Shown here: positions 22,475 to 35,590 of the stretch, in pieces | How positions within the stretch are numbered: position 1 is the first letter of the stretch | Layout: every line of letters begins with the position of its first letter | Source of the DNA: Penelope pileata | Lineage: Eukaryota > Chordata > Aves > Galliformes > Cracidae | Assembly: GCA_013396635.1 (NCBI GenBank) | Contig: WBMW01005278.1 | Coordinates: forward strand, 868,355 to 932,354 | Direction: 5' to 3' | Length of the DNA: 64,000 nt | Translations under genes and position numbers: made by a program | Notes under the pieces: model-generated | Told to the model about the DNA's origin: nothing | What the model saw: only the letters and a program-made list of their open reading frames with translations | Databases searched by the model: none

Positions 22475-24696
22475 CTCCACAGTGGAGACGAAAACACGGA
22501 CTGTCAAGGCCTTATTACAGGGAAAATGAGCTGTTTCAGAAAACCCTAGCAAAAATATTATTGCCAGCTTGAGGGAAGTCCTTTTGCCTTCTTTTCTGGA
22601 AAGCACACGACACCTAGCTTTATGTATAGAAATGGTGTCTTAACAGAGTTTCTTTCTTCTTTTAGTTCCAGTTTATCTTTTTCCAGCTTTTTTCTTCTCT
22701 TTAAGAACACTGCACCGATTTCCAGAGCTTTTGTAGTGACAAGACCAGAGAGAGTGATGCCCATCACATACCTTGGAGGGGAGCAGTGCCCCAGAGACTT
22801 GCCAGAACAGTCACCAAAAAATGGGAGAAAAGCACTTCCAAGTATTTTATGTGAAATTCTGCCCCAGTATAGGCAATGGGAGTTTTGGGCACAGGCTTCA
22901 ACAAGTGTGGGATTTTGCCTTCAGACTTTAAAAGCCAATGCATGTGGATTGCTAACACCCTTGTACGACACACAGAACTTTATAAATCGCAGGCAACACT
23001 GCCTTACTGATGAATGAGCTGCAGAAGAATTTACTGCGACAAGGTCTGAAGCTCTGGCTGCTGGTGCTCAGAAGTGCCGCCGCCCCTGTCACCTCGCTGC
23101 CAAGTGCCAGGAGGCAGGGGGTCAACCTGGCTGTGCAGATCGCACTGACAGCACTGTTTGGAAATGAGATGATCCAGCACCCTGGGACATGCTGAGGGGT
23201 TTGCACAGGGAATTGCAAATGTATATTCAGCAATTTAAAGGCAAGCAGCTATACCTGGCACAACGACTTGTCACAGCAGCAGAGGGATTGAGATGCGGCA
23301 TCGACCGGCACGGAGTGGCAAGGAGAGGGGCTAAATCACAGATATATCTCCCTAAGGAGAGAAATTAGTTTGGTGGAGATATTTAAAAAGTGGCTGGAAT
23401 CGGAGCCTGCCTCACCTCGCTTGGCATCCCCTCTCACACCGCGGGTGCCTGAGGAGCACAGTGCATCACTCACCCTGGGGCTGAGGTCCCACAGTGGGGC
23501 TGGAAGGGACGGGTGCTGGGATAAGCACTGCTGGGGATGCAGGGGTTGGGCACAGCAGCAGAGCAGCTTCTGCCTCTGCTCCAGCCCTCTGCAGGCAGAC
23601 TGTCTGTAAATCCATATCTGCATTTTAAAAATCATGCAAGGTGCTAACAGCTCGTAGTCTGTGACAGACCGCTGTTGACACCTCAGGAGGATATTCTCAA
23701 AGAAATAAATACGGCTACTGTAAATTCAGCAAGCTGCAATTCTGCAGTCTTTCTTGTGGCTTTGCCAACTGCTTTCGCCTTTTTTTTAATCCAACAACCT
23801 TACACTTTTCATGTTAAGTTAGAGGGTGTTTTCATCAGCAAGGAAAAAGGTGATGTCAAAGAGAATCGAAATGTTTCAGAGAAGAGCTACCAGCTGCTTG
23901 CTGTCAGTGCACACCACACACCAGCAGCACTGTGCACCTCCTCGCTGCTCCATGGCACACCCCACTCCTCCACCTGTGCTTCTCAGCTAATCGGCTGCTT
24001 GGCCAGAGCCAGCTCACTAACTCGGGGCTTCCAATATCATCCAGAAATCAGTATGTGATAACAGAGCCAGGCTTCAGCTGGGCACGCGGTGCATCCGCAT
24101 GCAGGGCGCTTTATCTGGAGGAGACTGAAGCTCAGGGATCTCTGATGAGTAACAGACACAAATATTCCAGGCAGTGCATCCTCAGCAGATGTGACAACAT
24201 GTGGCAGGGTCAGATGTCACACCACGGCTGGCTTTGGGCTCTTAGCACAGGAGAAACAGAAGAAACAAGTGATCCAAAGCAGGAGCTGCACCTTTACAGC
24301 TACACGTCCAAGCAATGAATAACAACAGACTGATGATGTGTGGATGTCATGGCACATTGCTATGCAGCCTGGCTCTGACATCCTACAATGCCTAGGTATA
24401 ATACATGCAGGATGTCTCAGACAGCCTCCTGAGGGAGAGGGATTTCCATCTGCTTTTTAGAAAACAGAACCAGAAAAGACTTCAAAATTGTAATTTTATT
24501 GCAATAGCACATGGATTTCATTATGCAGCTTCTAGAGAGACTGCTGACATTTCTGGGCAGATGCTGGCAGATGGATGTATTGTTTCTTCATTATTTTCCA
24601 GCAGACAGCTCTCGACCACTAGCATGGCAGTGTGTTAAGCACTGTACACGCAGAGGATATGGGAAATAAGAGTAATCACATGAGAACTTGCAAATT
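22475..24696. other. unique non-coding stretch
   Basis: A T-rich segment at 22650-22705 is followed by mixed unique DNA. No repeat tail, exon or RNA gene is recognised. Confidence 0.4.
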
Positions 24697-24800
24697 GCCA
24701 AAATGAGTCAGACCAAAGGTCCACCTCACGTTTCTTCTGGCAGTGGACAGCTGCAGGTGGGCAGGAGCAGGGGACGCATGCTGTGCCAGCCCTCAGTGCG
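24697..24800. repeat. possible old interspersed repeat fragment
   Basis: GAGTCAGACCAAAGGTCCACCTCACG followed by TCTGGCAGTGGACAGCTGCA resembles the old amniote repeat phrase GGGTCAGACCAAAGGTCC...GACAGTGGCCA. It shares the first phrase with 9539-9560. Family not determined. Confidence 0.35.
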
Positions 24801-27756
24801 TCCTCCACCTCCCGCACCTTCCTCAGCCAGAGGCCGTGCATGCATCTTCAACTAGCGGCCAATAAAACCTGTCAAACGACATGTCATTGCTATCACTGAA
24901 TAGCAGTAGAAGATAGATTCACATGCTTTTCTGGTTTAAAAAATTAGCCTTACAGCACATCAGTGAGAAACATCTGATCCGATTAAACCCTGACCAACCA
25001 GTGGGTCTCCAAAAAAGCTGGTGGCAGAGAACTATCAGAGAGCTTCCTGGCAGCATCAGAGTGACTCCATCACACACTCTACGTTCATTAAAGAACAGAA
25101 AGTACACACAAAACAGCAATCAATAAAATTAAGCTGCTTTTTCCTCTCCTTAAGCATTGCCGGAAAGAAGGACAAAATGGCGGTGGAGCTCGTGTGGTGA
25201 CCCATGCACACAGAAGCCAGTTGTCATTGAATACAGCTGAGTACACAGACAACAGAGGGGGACACTGGGCACCCCTGTGCAGCTGGAACCCCTCCCTGCA
25301 ACACCTGACAGTGTCACAGGCTCGGAGCAGGCAGTGGCAGCAGGGCGGGCTGGCAGCAGAGGCTGCGGCCGGCGGGTGGGCCATGGCCCATGCCAGCAGC
25401 AGGGCAGAAGGGCAGCGCGGCTTATGCTCCACGCAGGGTGAAGCATAAGGCCATCAAAATCAGAACCCCAACAGGTTACTGCCCCTCTCAGAACAGACAG
25501 AGGCTGCCCAACTGGCTGGAAAATCAGCACTCATTCGTATTTCCTAACACGTTTGGCTTGCAAAGGTTACCGCCAGGAGCTGGGAAGCCTTCACATTTAC
25601 CTCTTTAATGCTTGTTTTTCAGCTTTAAATTTTTTTCTGCAGCTATAACAAATGGTATCTGGGAGGAAAGAGGCCACTGTTCACTGCCTCCTATTTGTCA
25701 CGGATACCCAGAGCCAACGTGAGAGCCCGGTGCTGCACAGAGCTGCCAGGGAGCTCGTGCAATGGCTGTGATCGACCCAGAAGAGGAACGTGGTCAGTCC
25801 ATGATACGAGCATGGAGTGACAAAAGCCCATGACACACATGAAACAGAGACCAGAGAGAGGTCTCAGGGCACTCAGTTCTCCAGGCCACCAGCGTTCCTG
25901 GATGTACTTAAGTAGGTGAGGGAAAAAATAATTTTCTCTCGATATTCCTTTCAGCGGCGAAGCTGAGAATTCAATACTGACTATTGGTCTTGTGCTTTCA
26001 TTTCTAAAAGGGAGCTGAAAAATAGGAATGGAGAAGAACTAAAGAAATTACTCAAGGACTGGGAAAAATGCCATGTGCTGAGAGCTCGATTGGAGAGGAA
26101 ATGTGATTACATGGGATAAGCACCTCTATGGGGAGAAAAATGGCTGCTCCAGCAGGACTCCCTGCTACCAGGAGGGAGGCAGAGCAGGCAGATTAAAATG
26201 GGAAGCCAGCCCAAATGACTTAGAAGAGCACGAGCTTTACCAGGAGTGATGGGCTCTCTGCTGCCTCTGTCCAGAAGCCAGTGCCTCCTGGGTGCCAACC
26301 CAAAAAGCAGGGAGCCCTGAGGCCCTGGGCACAGCTCAGACACACAGGATGCTGCAGGCTCAGGAAGGATCTCCTCCATCCTGAGCCATCTGTATCCAGG
26401 TGGGCAGCGACACGGGGCCAAGGCGATGCACAGAGCAGCTGCAGAAAGAGGCAGGGCTGGTGCTGGAGACAGCAGGGGCTCTGCAATGGGAACCAAGCTT
26501 TGCCTGGGCTGATTTATCCCAGCCAGAAGAAACTGTGCTGCTGGGAGCTGAGCTCAGCAGTCTCTATAAGAAATTACCTCATCTCCTGTCCCATACAGTC
26601 AGTGAATTCAGAGCTGCAAGAATCAGAGAGGAGCAGACAGTTACACTGCGAAGGTCGTGCCATTTCCTAGATTTGTTGCAAAGAAATGCTCCCTGCTCAC
26701 AACACTGACCATCAGCCCACCGATCGGAAAGAAAAGTGTAATCAGTAATCAACAGCCACAGCTCAGGGACTGTGAAACTGACGGTCACACAGCATCCACA
26801 CTTTTGTTTTCGCTGCACTGATATTAATGCTAAAATCCCATTAAACACATTCAGGGTAATTTCAGCTGCAGCCCCTGGATTTGGATGGGCAATGTGCCCC
26901 ATGGCTGCAGCAGGCAGAGGCACAAGAAAAGCCCACGATGGGCAGCAGCACCCCTCTGGGTGACCAACCCCACCTTTCTGTCTCTTTCTCCGCTTCTGTC
27001 TTCACTGCATTTGTGGGCTATACGTACAAATGTGTGTGGCATATTGTGGAAACAGCACTACTGACCCTGTGGAGCATCGTCACCATCCCAGGTAGCAGTC
27101 TAAACCACGTCAAAAAAAATCAAGATTTTAGGCCATCACAGGCTCACTTTGTAGTTACCCATTAATTTCTGACCCCAGATTGTAGTGATGAATTCTTTTG
27201 TGCCAATCGGCCGTTTTAAGAAGCTTTCCTATTTCGTTCTATTATTATTTTTATTATTTCTCCTCACACACCTGCATTTCTGCTCCTAAAAGCCTTAGGG
27301 CAGGCAAGAAATCAGGAAATGCTTCGCTCTCTGAAGCTCACTGCCTCTCCTAGATCATCTCAGAGCACCTCCTCCTGCCCACAGAAGAAAACTGCAGTGC
27401 CCAAGGTGACTTCTGTGCTGAACTTTTGGTGACACTCAGCACTTGACTCTGTGTGGGTGGGCAAAGGCCTTGAACAAATGTGAGCTGACTGCTAATGCAG
27501 CACGCACACACCTACACGGCTTCGCACAGACACAATTTTCAATGGGTGGATAGCTCTGCTTGGCTTTTTTCCCCTTTCTTCCTCTCTTTTTCATTAGCAT
27601 TTATTCGGCAGCACCCCCAAAATATACTAAATTATTCATCCATGAGAAAAGACTACGAAATATGAAAATCCAGCTGCCAGCACATGATATAGAAATAGAA
27701 GGCAAGGTTACTTACTGGGGTAATACTGAAATTTTCCTTTCCTGTTTCCTCCCCTT
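24801..27756. other. unique non-coding stretch
   Basis: About 3 kb of mixed unique DNA. GC-rich parts (25290-25440, 26220-26480) carry chance frames of up to about 130 codons. No recognised repeat or exon. Confidence 0.4.
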
Positions 27757-28034
27757 AGATTTCCATGATGCCATATGGTGTGGAATATCCCTTTGGTCAG
27801 TTTGGGTCAGCTGCCCTGGTCCTGTCCCCTCCCAGCTCCCTGTGCCCCCCAACCCCTTCACTGGCAGAGCGATACGAGAAGCTGAGACTGAAACGTCCTT
27901 GGATCTGTTCAATGCTGCCAGGCAACAAGAATAAACAACTGGTATGTTATCAGCTTGTTTTTTTTCTAGAGCTAAAACACAGCCTCATACCAATCACTAT
28001 GAGAAAGGCAACTTCTGTCTTAGCTAGAAATTAA
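27757..28034 (+). mobile_element. old LTR-like interspersed repeat remnant (avian ERV type)
   Basis: TTTCCATGATGCCATATGGT, GGAATATCCCTTTGGTCAGT, TTGGGTCAGCTGCCCTGGTC, CTGTCCCCTCCCAGCTCCCT and later GTATGTTATCAGC...CTAAAACACAGCCTCATACC follow, in order, a sequence I know as a common avian interspersed repeat, which I believe is an endogenous-retrovirus LTR. It is degraded and lacks intact ends. No viral gene is present beside it. The family assignment is from memory and unverified. Confidence 0.5.
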
Positions 28035-30972
28035 GACAAGGAGTCAAAGCTGCCCCTGGCAGAGCTGCAAGGGGCCGTACGGTGCTGCAGTGGGAACTGG
28101 GCACGCTCGTGGTCCCAAACGGGCTCTCCTGGTGCATGGTGTTAAACACACAAACTTACATTTGTTAGGCAAATCAGCGTTAAGACACTAACGTTTGTAA
28201 TAAAATAAAAAGAACAGCATGGAAAGTGCGCTACAAACTATACTCCCAGGCTGTGCTCGCTGTACAAGCTGGCCAGGGGACCCGTGGCAGTGCCACCACC
28301 CCGTGCTGCCCCACTGAGCCTCCCAGGGACTCCCACTGCAAAGCACAGAGCTGTTACGGTGAGCCATCGGCCGCTGCGAGTGGTGCGTTCATCCCGGGGA
28401 GCAGCAGCTCGAATGTAAACAATTCATCACAGAAGGATTTTATTAGTGCTATAAAGTAAGCTCTGTTCTAAATGTTACAAACCTGTGAAGTTTTGCAGGC
28501 TCTTGTAGCAGGCATGCTGCCAGCACTCTGCAGACAATCGAGGTGAAAAGCTGGGCGCTTGCTCGGGAGCCTGCGCAGGCCTGGCGGTGCAGGGTGACCG
28601 ACCCCAGCAGTGCTGGGGCACCCACGCCATCCTGAGGTTATGGCCACTGGCAGCCATCGGCAGCAGGAAACACTCCATACAAATTGCTGTGAGAGCCCAC
28701 GTGTACCCAAACTCCCAATATTTAAGGCCGTTTGACCAAAAGCCCCTAGTGCAGTTTTGCTACCCAAGTGCAAGGTGCTGATACCTTCACCTCCTGCCAG
28801 AGGAGGCCAGCACTGAGCAGAAAACTCGTTTTCATGGCACAAGCACACGTAGCCCCAACATCCCTTGTTCTACAGATCCACCAGGTGCAGTTTGCATCAC
28901 GTCTGGCTCAACTCTGCTATTCCAGGGCCTCACCTAACTCACTCTGAGTTTAGTGGGAAGATGCAAAACTGCGGCTGCAACGTGGGTGTTGCTGCTGCGG
29001 GAGGAGTCCAGGGGAGCAGCCACAAAGTGGGCATTTCCCACAAAAAGCGAAGCTGAGGGTGTTACAGTGCCAGGCTCAGTCTTTAATGAAGATGTGAGAA
29101 AGCAGAAAATAACTCCCTTCCCTTTTACTCCTGCTCAAATGGCCAAATGTTTGACTTTATTAACCTTGGAAGACTCTTACCTATTGCCTCTCCAGCCATC
29201 TCCCACAACTTCACTAATGTCACATTACAGCTCCAGTGCTTTCCATCATTCTGGCTCATCTAATACTGAACTCTTGCTAACGTCTGGAATATCCTGCAGT
29301 GGAGGTGACTCTTTTGCTCCTCTTTAGAAAACTGACTCATTGGAAATGTTTTTGTTTTGACAATTGAGTCCTTATGTCTCAGCCGTAGGGTTCATTTTTA
29401 ATTGGTGTAATTTTTCCATTTGCAAGCAATAGTTCTTTAAATGTTTGCAAAACCCATTAATTTGTCAAGGGAAAAATACTGTTGTAATTTGTCTTTCTCA
29501 TTTAATTCTCATCATGAGAGATGCGGTTCTCTGGAATGTACAAAACTTTTAATACAGAAATTGCATACAATAACTTCCTGTATTTTGAATTTTAAAGAAA
29601 GGCGTAAAGTACTTGAATTCCCATGGCAGAGTTCTGCAGGATTCTGTGGTTTTGGCCAGAGTCCTTTGGGTAGAAGAACCAAACACTGACTCATACTAAA
29701 AATGTCTGTATAAGCAACCTGACAAAGTGAAAATTAGGGCTTCTGAGAATTAATTGTAGTGAACCTCATCAAATATCTTACAATTCAGATGCAGCTTCCT
29801 CTAATCCCAATATTTAGCTACTGGCTTATTCAATGGTACTTGGGCTCCGTAAGCCTTCAGAAACTGGGTTTAAACATCACCATCTTTTCTTTCAATCCTG
29901 CCAAGTTCTTAACCTCCTGCAGCTACTGGCATAACGCGAGCTGGTGCTCTGCACTGCTGAGCACACTCCTCCTTTTCTTTGCTTTTTAACCAGGTCTGAA
30001 ACATTTCACTGCAAGTTTTTGGATCTTTTCCACTCAAGGCCGAGGTTCCAGTTCCAAGATCATTAGCTCTAGATCCATCCTCCCCTGCTTTATGCAATTT
30101 CAGGTGGCACCTCCAAGAGAGAAAACCGCCTGCTTTCCACTTTCCTGAAAGATTTATGAAGGCAGCAGGAAGCGGAGGGGGCATGATGCAGACACAGTTA
30201 AATATGTTTCAAGAAATTCACATCATCACAGCTAGTTTATGTGAGATCAGCACTTTTGCCTCCTGGGGCCACAACATTTTTCATCTGGTACCCAATGTCC
30301 TCGAGCCAGACATGAGCATGATCTCACTTCCATCTCTCCTTCCACATAACTCCAAACTTTGGTACTGAATTACTGTCTCATACCGCATGGAGCTGTAAAC
30401 ACATGCCTATGCTTTTGGGATTTATTTGTGTTTTTTTTTTTTTTTGTCACAGCATACATAAACGCTAACTTGAGATACAAGCCATGGAAGTGAGATAAAT
30501 ATTACCTCAGTCCACATCACACAGATTTTTTTTTAAGAATATTTCATGGCATTAAACTACAAAAAAAAAGTGTAGTACTTGTTGATGCCCTCTGTGCCAC
30601 ACTCCTATCCCTGCAATGAGCCCTTGTGTAAGGGTGAGCCAGTGCAGCTCAGCAGCAGGAGCCCAGGTGCTGTTTCTTTTCCACTGCTTTACCTGTGAGC
30701 CACGTCCAAGAGCCAACAGCCCGCTGTGACCCACAGCCCTGGAGACCTGCCTCATGCCATTGGGTTTTGCCCCATTTACAGGTTTGGTGCCTGCTGAACC
30801 ATTTTGCTTTTCCACTCCTGGAAAACTACAGGCCACAAAACCACTCGACCCACTACAGCTGTGAGCCTCTTCGTTCCTACAACCTCCCCAGACTGCAGTG
30901 CAGAGCTCCAGCACGCTGCCATTGCTTGGGGTTCTACAAGACCAGGGAATTGGTGACACGGAAATGCCCGTT
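28035..30972. other. unique non-coding stretch
   Basis: Mixed DNA. The 29330-29500 part is AT-rich (TTTTTAATTGGTGTAATTTT) and repeat-free. A 15-base T run lies at 30431-30445. No exon is recognised. Confidence 0.4.
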
Positions 30973-31165
30973 TAATCACAGAACACCAGGGCTAGAGGAC
31001 ATCTGGCCCAGCCCTGCCCCAGCAGGGACACCCAGAGCTGGTGCCCAGGGCACATCCAGGGGCTTTTGGAGATCCCCAAGGAGGAGACCCCACAGCCTCC
31101 CGGGTCCTTGTGCCAGCACTCTGTTATCTCCACAGTCAAAATGCACTTCTTGATGTTCTGAATGT
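30973..31165 (-). mobile_element. CR1 LINE fragment
   Basis: Read left to right it begins TTAATCACAGAACACCAGGG, then GGACATCTGGCCCAGCCCTG, CAGCAGGGACACCCAGAGC, GAGACCCCACAGCCTCCCGG, TTGTGCCAGCACTCTGTTAT and CACTTCTTGATGTTC. This is the reverse complement of the CR1 3' region. It is moderately diverged and truncated at its 5' end (right). Confidence 0.85.
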
Positions 31166-32484
31166 TTTCTTCTGAACCAAAAGCACGTTCAAGAAGCATA
31201 AAATTATTTTCCAAGTCGGACCATTTCCCACTGAGTCATCGGGTCTGTCTGAAATCTTTGCACAATGGTTCCCATTATTGCTCCTTCTCCCTCTGTTCCA
31301 GATCTCACCTTCTGCGCAGAGTTCCTCCGTGACATCACTGCTGTCCCTTTCCTCTCACTCGTGGTGCATTACACCAGTTAAAGAGCATCCTTTGCCTGAT
31401 CCCTGCAGAGCTCTCACTTCAGCTAACAGCACTGCACATTGCAGGGGAGGCACAAAGCTAATGGTGAGAATCATATCACCTGTGCAATGTAGAGATCTCT
31501 CTCTTTTTTTTTAATGATAAGAGTAGTAATGCTAATATTTGCAAGGCAAATCCACCACAGCTGGGTGCTGCTTCAGCTGGCTGGAGGCTGGTAGAAGTCC
31601 CTTGCAAACAGAAGGTCAGAATAAAAAGGCAGAAATGGGATGTGAAATTAGCTGTGTAAAGGAGAGCTAGCCAGCTAGGCGTTTGCTAGACAGGGGGAAG
31701 AGTGAGGCGAGGCGTGTGGCAGCTCAGAGGGGCTGCTGCTGTAGCTGATGGCCCAGTGAAGCAATTACACGCTTTTATGAAGATGTGCAAGCACATCCAT
31801 CCCAAACAAAGGCGTGCATTAGGCCAGCCAGGAAATTGCACACTGTGAGCATGGGAGCTTTCGCTGTGCTGTGACTGAAGGCAAAGCACTCAGGGACAGA
31901 ATGGGGATCGAGGTGCTGCCAGTACAGGCACCACGAGCCCTCAGAAAAGCAGGGAAAGGGCAGAGAATGAAGGGAGATGTGAGCAAAAGCATTTGAAAAC
32001 ACCCACTGACATCTTGCTGTCTTCAAGACAGCAGGACTCTTCTGTTCCTTGTGGGCAACACCACTGCATCAACACCAACAGCAAACATTTCTTGTGCTGT
32101 CACCTCATTGCCCAGCCTGAGCTTGGGGAGTTTCCTGAGGGGTTAACACCTCCACTGCACGCTGTGTTCAGGAATCAAACACGAGTCTGAGTCCTGCCCT
32201 GAGCCAAAAGCCTTGTAAACACACATGCACAGGCTGCCCTAACACTGTCCTTCCCAACTCAGACAATTTGGCTCATGCATTAGTTTGGGAGAGCTCTGGG
32301 ATCAAGCTATGCTCCTCCTTTCTAGCAGGAGGTTTCCCTGCAGCAGGTGTCTATGCAAAGCAAAGAACAGTTCACAGACAGCCAGAGGCACAAATGTGAG
32401 AGATTCTGTGCTGTAGAAAGCAGACAGTCTCCAACCCTGGTCATCTCCAACCCAAGTAGGCAAGAAAAAGGCAGTAAAGTGGGA
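31166..32484. other. unique non-coding stretch
   Basis: No recognised exon or repeat until the CR1 copy starting near 32485. A T-rich run lies at 31504-31512. Confidence 0.4.
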
Positions 32485-32712
32485 AAATTAGGAAAATCTT
32501 CTTCTCCAAAAGAGTGGTCAGGCACTGGCACAGCTGCCCAGGGAGGTGGTGGAGTCACCGTCCCTGGAGGTGTTCAAGGTATGTCTGGATGAGGTGCTAA
32601 GGGACACGGTTTAGTGGCTTAATGGGCAATCTTGGTGTAGGTAGATGGCTGGGCTGGATGATCTTAGAAGTCTTTTCCAACCTTAATGATTCTATGATTC
32701 TGTGATTCTATG
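32485..32712 (+). mobile_element. CR1 LINE, 5'-truncated 3' end
   Basis: AAATTAGGAAAATCTTCTTC leads to AGAGTGGTCAGGCACTGGCA, GGAGGTGGTGGAGTCACCGT, GGATGATCTTAGAAGTCTTT and TCCAACCTTAATGATTCTAT, and ends with three tail units ATTCTATG/ATTCTGTG/ATTCTATG. It is the same CR1 subtype as the copies at 48316-48530 and, inverted, 63176-63398. Confidence 0.95.
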
Positions 32713-33312
32713 AAAATGTGTACAAATGAAAAGAATGGGAGGGTACAGAAAGGAAAAATAGCCACCTCTTCTTTCTTTGTACTTCTGGCGTAGGGCTACG
32801 CATACCTTAGCACTCCTCTGGTCCAGGTAGGTCTTATCACGAGGTGCACCCTGACTGCTATGCTCACACCTGAAGGAGATAGCTGCATGGCACAGCAAGT
32901 GTCCCCAGGCACCAGAAGCACATCACTGCTGGCAGCTCACAGCACAGGACTGGCAGGAGACTGTTGCTCACCTGCAACGTGTTGGGCTGTCCCTCCATCA
33001 GGCACTGCTGTGCTCAGCCTTCCTGCATGCAGTGCTCCATGATCCATGGCTTCAGTGAGGACCTCGTTAACATTTATCTGCAATTGATTGCTAACCATGG
33101 AAAAGATGAGAATCGATGGGCAGTAGAGAGGACAGAGAGCTGGAAAAAGAGAAAAAAGGAGGGTTACAAAACAACAGAGGGGCTCAGAGAAACTCATCTA
33201 AGATTCCCTGGACTGGAGGGATCCATGTGAAAAGGCTGCTGGCATCCAGGAGTCATGGGTCACTGTGGGGTGCTTGTCAGGAGACTTTAGGACTTTGAAC
33301 TAATTTATCCTA
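32713..33312. other. unique non-coding stretch
   Basis: Flanks the CR1 copy on its right. No recognised features before the rearranged junction at 33313. Confidence 0.4.
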
Positions 33313-33439
33313 TTTATTAATTCATGGAGCTCGACACGTTATAGTAAAGGCAAATGTGCCCTGNCATTTATTAATTCATAATAAATTTACTATAACGTGT
33401 TGGAGCTCAACACGCTATAGTAAAGGCAAATGTGCCCTG
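33313..33439. repeat. single-N junction with direct and inverted repeats
   Basis: A 38-bp block at 33326-33363 (GGAGCTCGACACGTTATAG...GCCCTG) recurs at 33402-33439 with two mismatches. An N at 33364 lies directly after the first copy. TTTATTAATTCAT occurs at 33313-33325 and again at 33367-33379. TTTACTATAACGTGTTGGAGCTC at 33386-33408 is the inverse of 33327-33348 apart from one or two differences. The pattern suggests unmerged or mis-oriented contig ends, possibly over a natural palindrome. Confidence 0.8.
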
Positions 33440-35259
33440 TTCATCCTGTGGATATTTGATCTTTATCCGTTATCAATCCATATTAATCCATTGGTTAAAG
33501 ATAAAATGTGTAGAGACGTGGAACTCCATCTATTTTGAAACACCACCTCTTTCCAAACAGTTAAGAAGCTGCATTCTATATCTGAACGCAGTGATTTAGT
33601 GCATCACCAATACTTTCTCAGCCTAAGTTCCCTAAGCTGTAAAAACACAGAGAGAAGTACCAGCCCTACATCATGTAACACTAGGAGACAGGAGAGAAAA
33701 TGGCTATATTTAACAAGCAAACTTGAGAAAATTTGTGATGTGCGTATAATTTTTCCAATTCTACTAACCTAAGATTTTTTCACTTTCAAGAGACTGCCCG
33801 TGGTACTGTGTTAAGAGAGACAATAAACATTTTTGTCTGTATCTTTCTGAATTGAGAAATCCATAAAACTACACACAAACTGCAGAATAATGATATGCCA
33901 TAGGCATATAATGCTTCAGAATTTCCAAGTATTGTGTTTACCAGTGTCAGCTCAGGAAGGAGTTACGATACCCGGGTCTGTAACTCCTCCAGATGCCATG
34001 AATATGTCTGGACATCACTCTTGCCCCACAGCTCCAGCTTTGTCCTGCTCTGGCCCAAGCCTTCCCAGGGACATCAGCTTTGCAGCAGATGGGGTTCACT
34101 GGGCCAGCAAGAGCAGGGAGCACCACTCCAATTCAAATGAAGAAAGATTAATTCACGCCAAAGGCAAAGTTGCAATACCTAAAATGGTCCTTTGAGCAGA
34201 AATTATGGCACATTAACCCTCATTATTAATTAAGTACAGAATTCTTACTGTCCGCTGTCACAAACACATCTCAGGAGAGCCCCAGGAAGTCCCGCTCACA
34301 GACAGTTCCCCAGCGTGTGCTGGTTTTACAGCTTGATGGAGCAGCGTATCCGTGTAGAAAGAAATTGTCTGGATTGCTGAAGGGAAGCCAGTCGCCATCT
34401 CCACCCAGGGAGCAGCGGGTGACGGATCACTGAGGAGAAGTGCTCAGCTACTCTGACACAGCCAGGCCACGTCATCCCAGAAAACCACGTGGCCATGCAA
34501 AATGAGCATTGATGGTGCACCCAGAGAGCAGCCTCTCCCCAGGAGCTGTAAGGAGTGGCTGCGGCCAGGTCGGGGCTGACACTGTGAGTGCCAACGGGCT
34601 GGAGACTGCCCGTGGTTTAGGCAGCCCTCAGCTCTAGTGGTGAGCAGGCTTCCACACAAAAGGCCCAGGAGACCCCAGACTCCTCTCGAGCACGAGCTGA
34701 GGAGCCCAGTGTCACCTGTCATCTCCACATGACTGATGCACATTCACAGGAAGGAGGAGGAAAGCCATTAATGCAACTGAGACAGGCAAAAATGAAGCTT
34801 TCAAAAACTGCTGCCTATTGAAGAGTTGCTTTGTTGTTACACCAACACCTTGCACATAACCCATCTGAGCAGAACATCTCTTCTGAGCAACAGTGCATCC
34901 TTTGCTTCATGTGATCCATGCAGCACCAATTGCTAGGATTGCTCCGAGGGAGAAGGGAGAGGTCACTGCTGCTTTAAACCGAGCACAGAAGAAGAATATT
35001 CATGTTCACTGAGAAGAAAAGGCACCCTAAATGCTGCTGATCCTTGCCACTGCAGGCTCCCTGGATGGGACCCTGTGGGCTCAGTCCTTCTGGCACAAGG
35101 GTTAGATCTGTTTGCTGAAGCAGTGACAGCTCTTTCTCAGCCTGTGGCTAGCAGTAACAGATCCCACATGCCTTCTTTTCCCTGCAGTGCGATGGGAACT
35201 GAGACCTGCACGGTGCACCAATGCACCATTTCTGCTCCTGGCTGTTCAGGGGAAAAGGC
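33440..35259. other. unique non-coding stretch
   Basis: AT-rich up to about 33900, then mixed. No exon, RNA gene or repeat tail is recognised. Confidence 0.4.
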
Positions 35260-35282
35260 TTTTTTTTTTTTTTTTTTTTTTT
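35260..35282 (+). repeat. 23-base poly(T) tract
   Basis: A pure T run. With the 17-base A run at 35574-35590 it brackets about 290 bp of unique DNA. A reversed poly(A) tail of a minus-strand retrocopy is conceivable, but no poly(A) signal lies next to it. Confidence 0.8.
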
Positions 35283-35573
35283 GAGAAATCAAGATATCAT
35301 ACAATTACATCACATAGTGCAGAAAACAAAAAAGAAATCAAAATAATGTATGGATTTTAAGACACTTCTATGGTTTTTCTGGTCTTGCTCTCTGGAGAAC
35401 AGTAGAAGGAAAATTCAAACACAGCAATCACCCAGAAGTCTGGTTACACGCATTGCACTGCATCGAGATGTGGAGATCAAGTCTGATACCCAGTCTGATC
35501 TGCAGACAAGTTAAGTCTGATTTATTTTGCACTGCAGAATGGAAGTAAAGTTATTGAACACTGAGGACTTTCC

Positions 35574-35590
35574 AAAAAAAAAAAAAAAAA
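35574..35590 (+). repeat. 17-base poly(A) tract
   Basis: A pure A run followed by CCCAAACAATAAAAAC and further A-rich DNA to 35622. Confidence 0.8.

Noticed and set aside
21710..22606. 298-codon minus-strand ORF, the longest in the window
   Set aside because: GC-rich, Ser/Pro/Ala/Cys-rich translation with no domain; other frames in the same place are open too, and it spans a G-rich low-complexity stretch.
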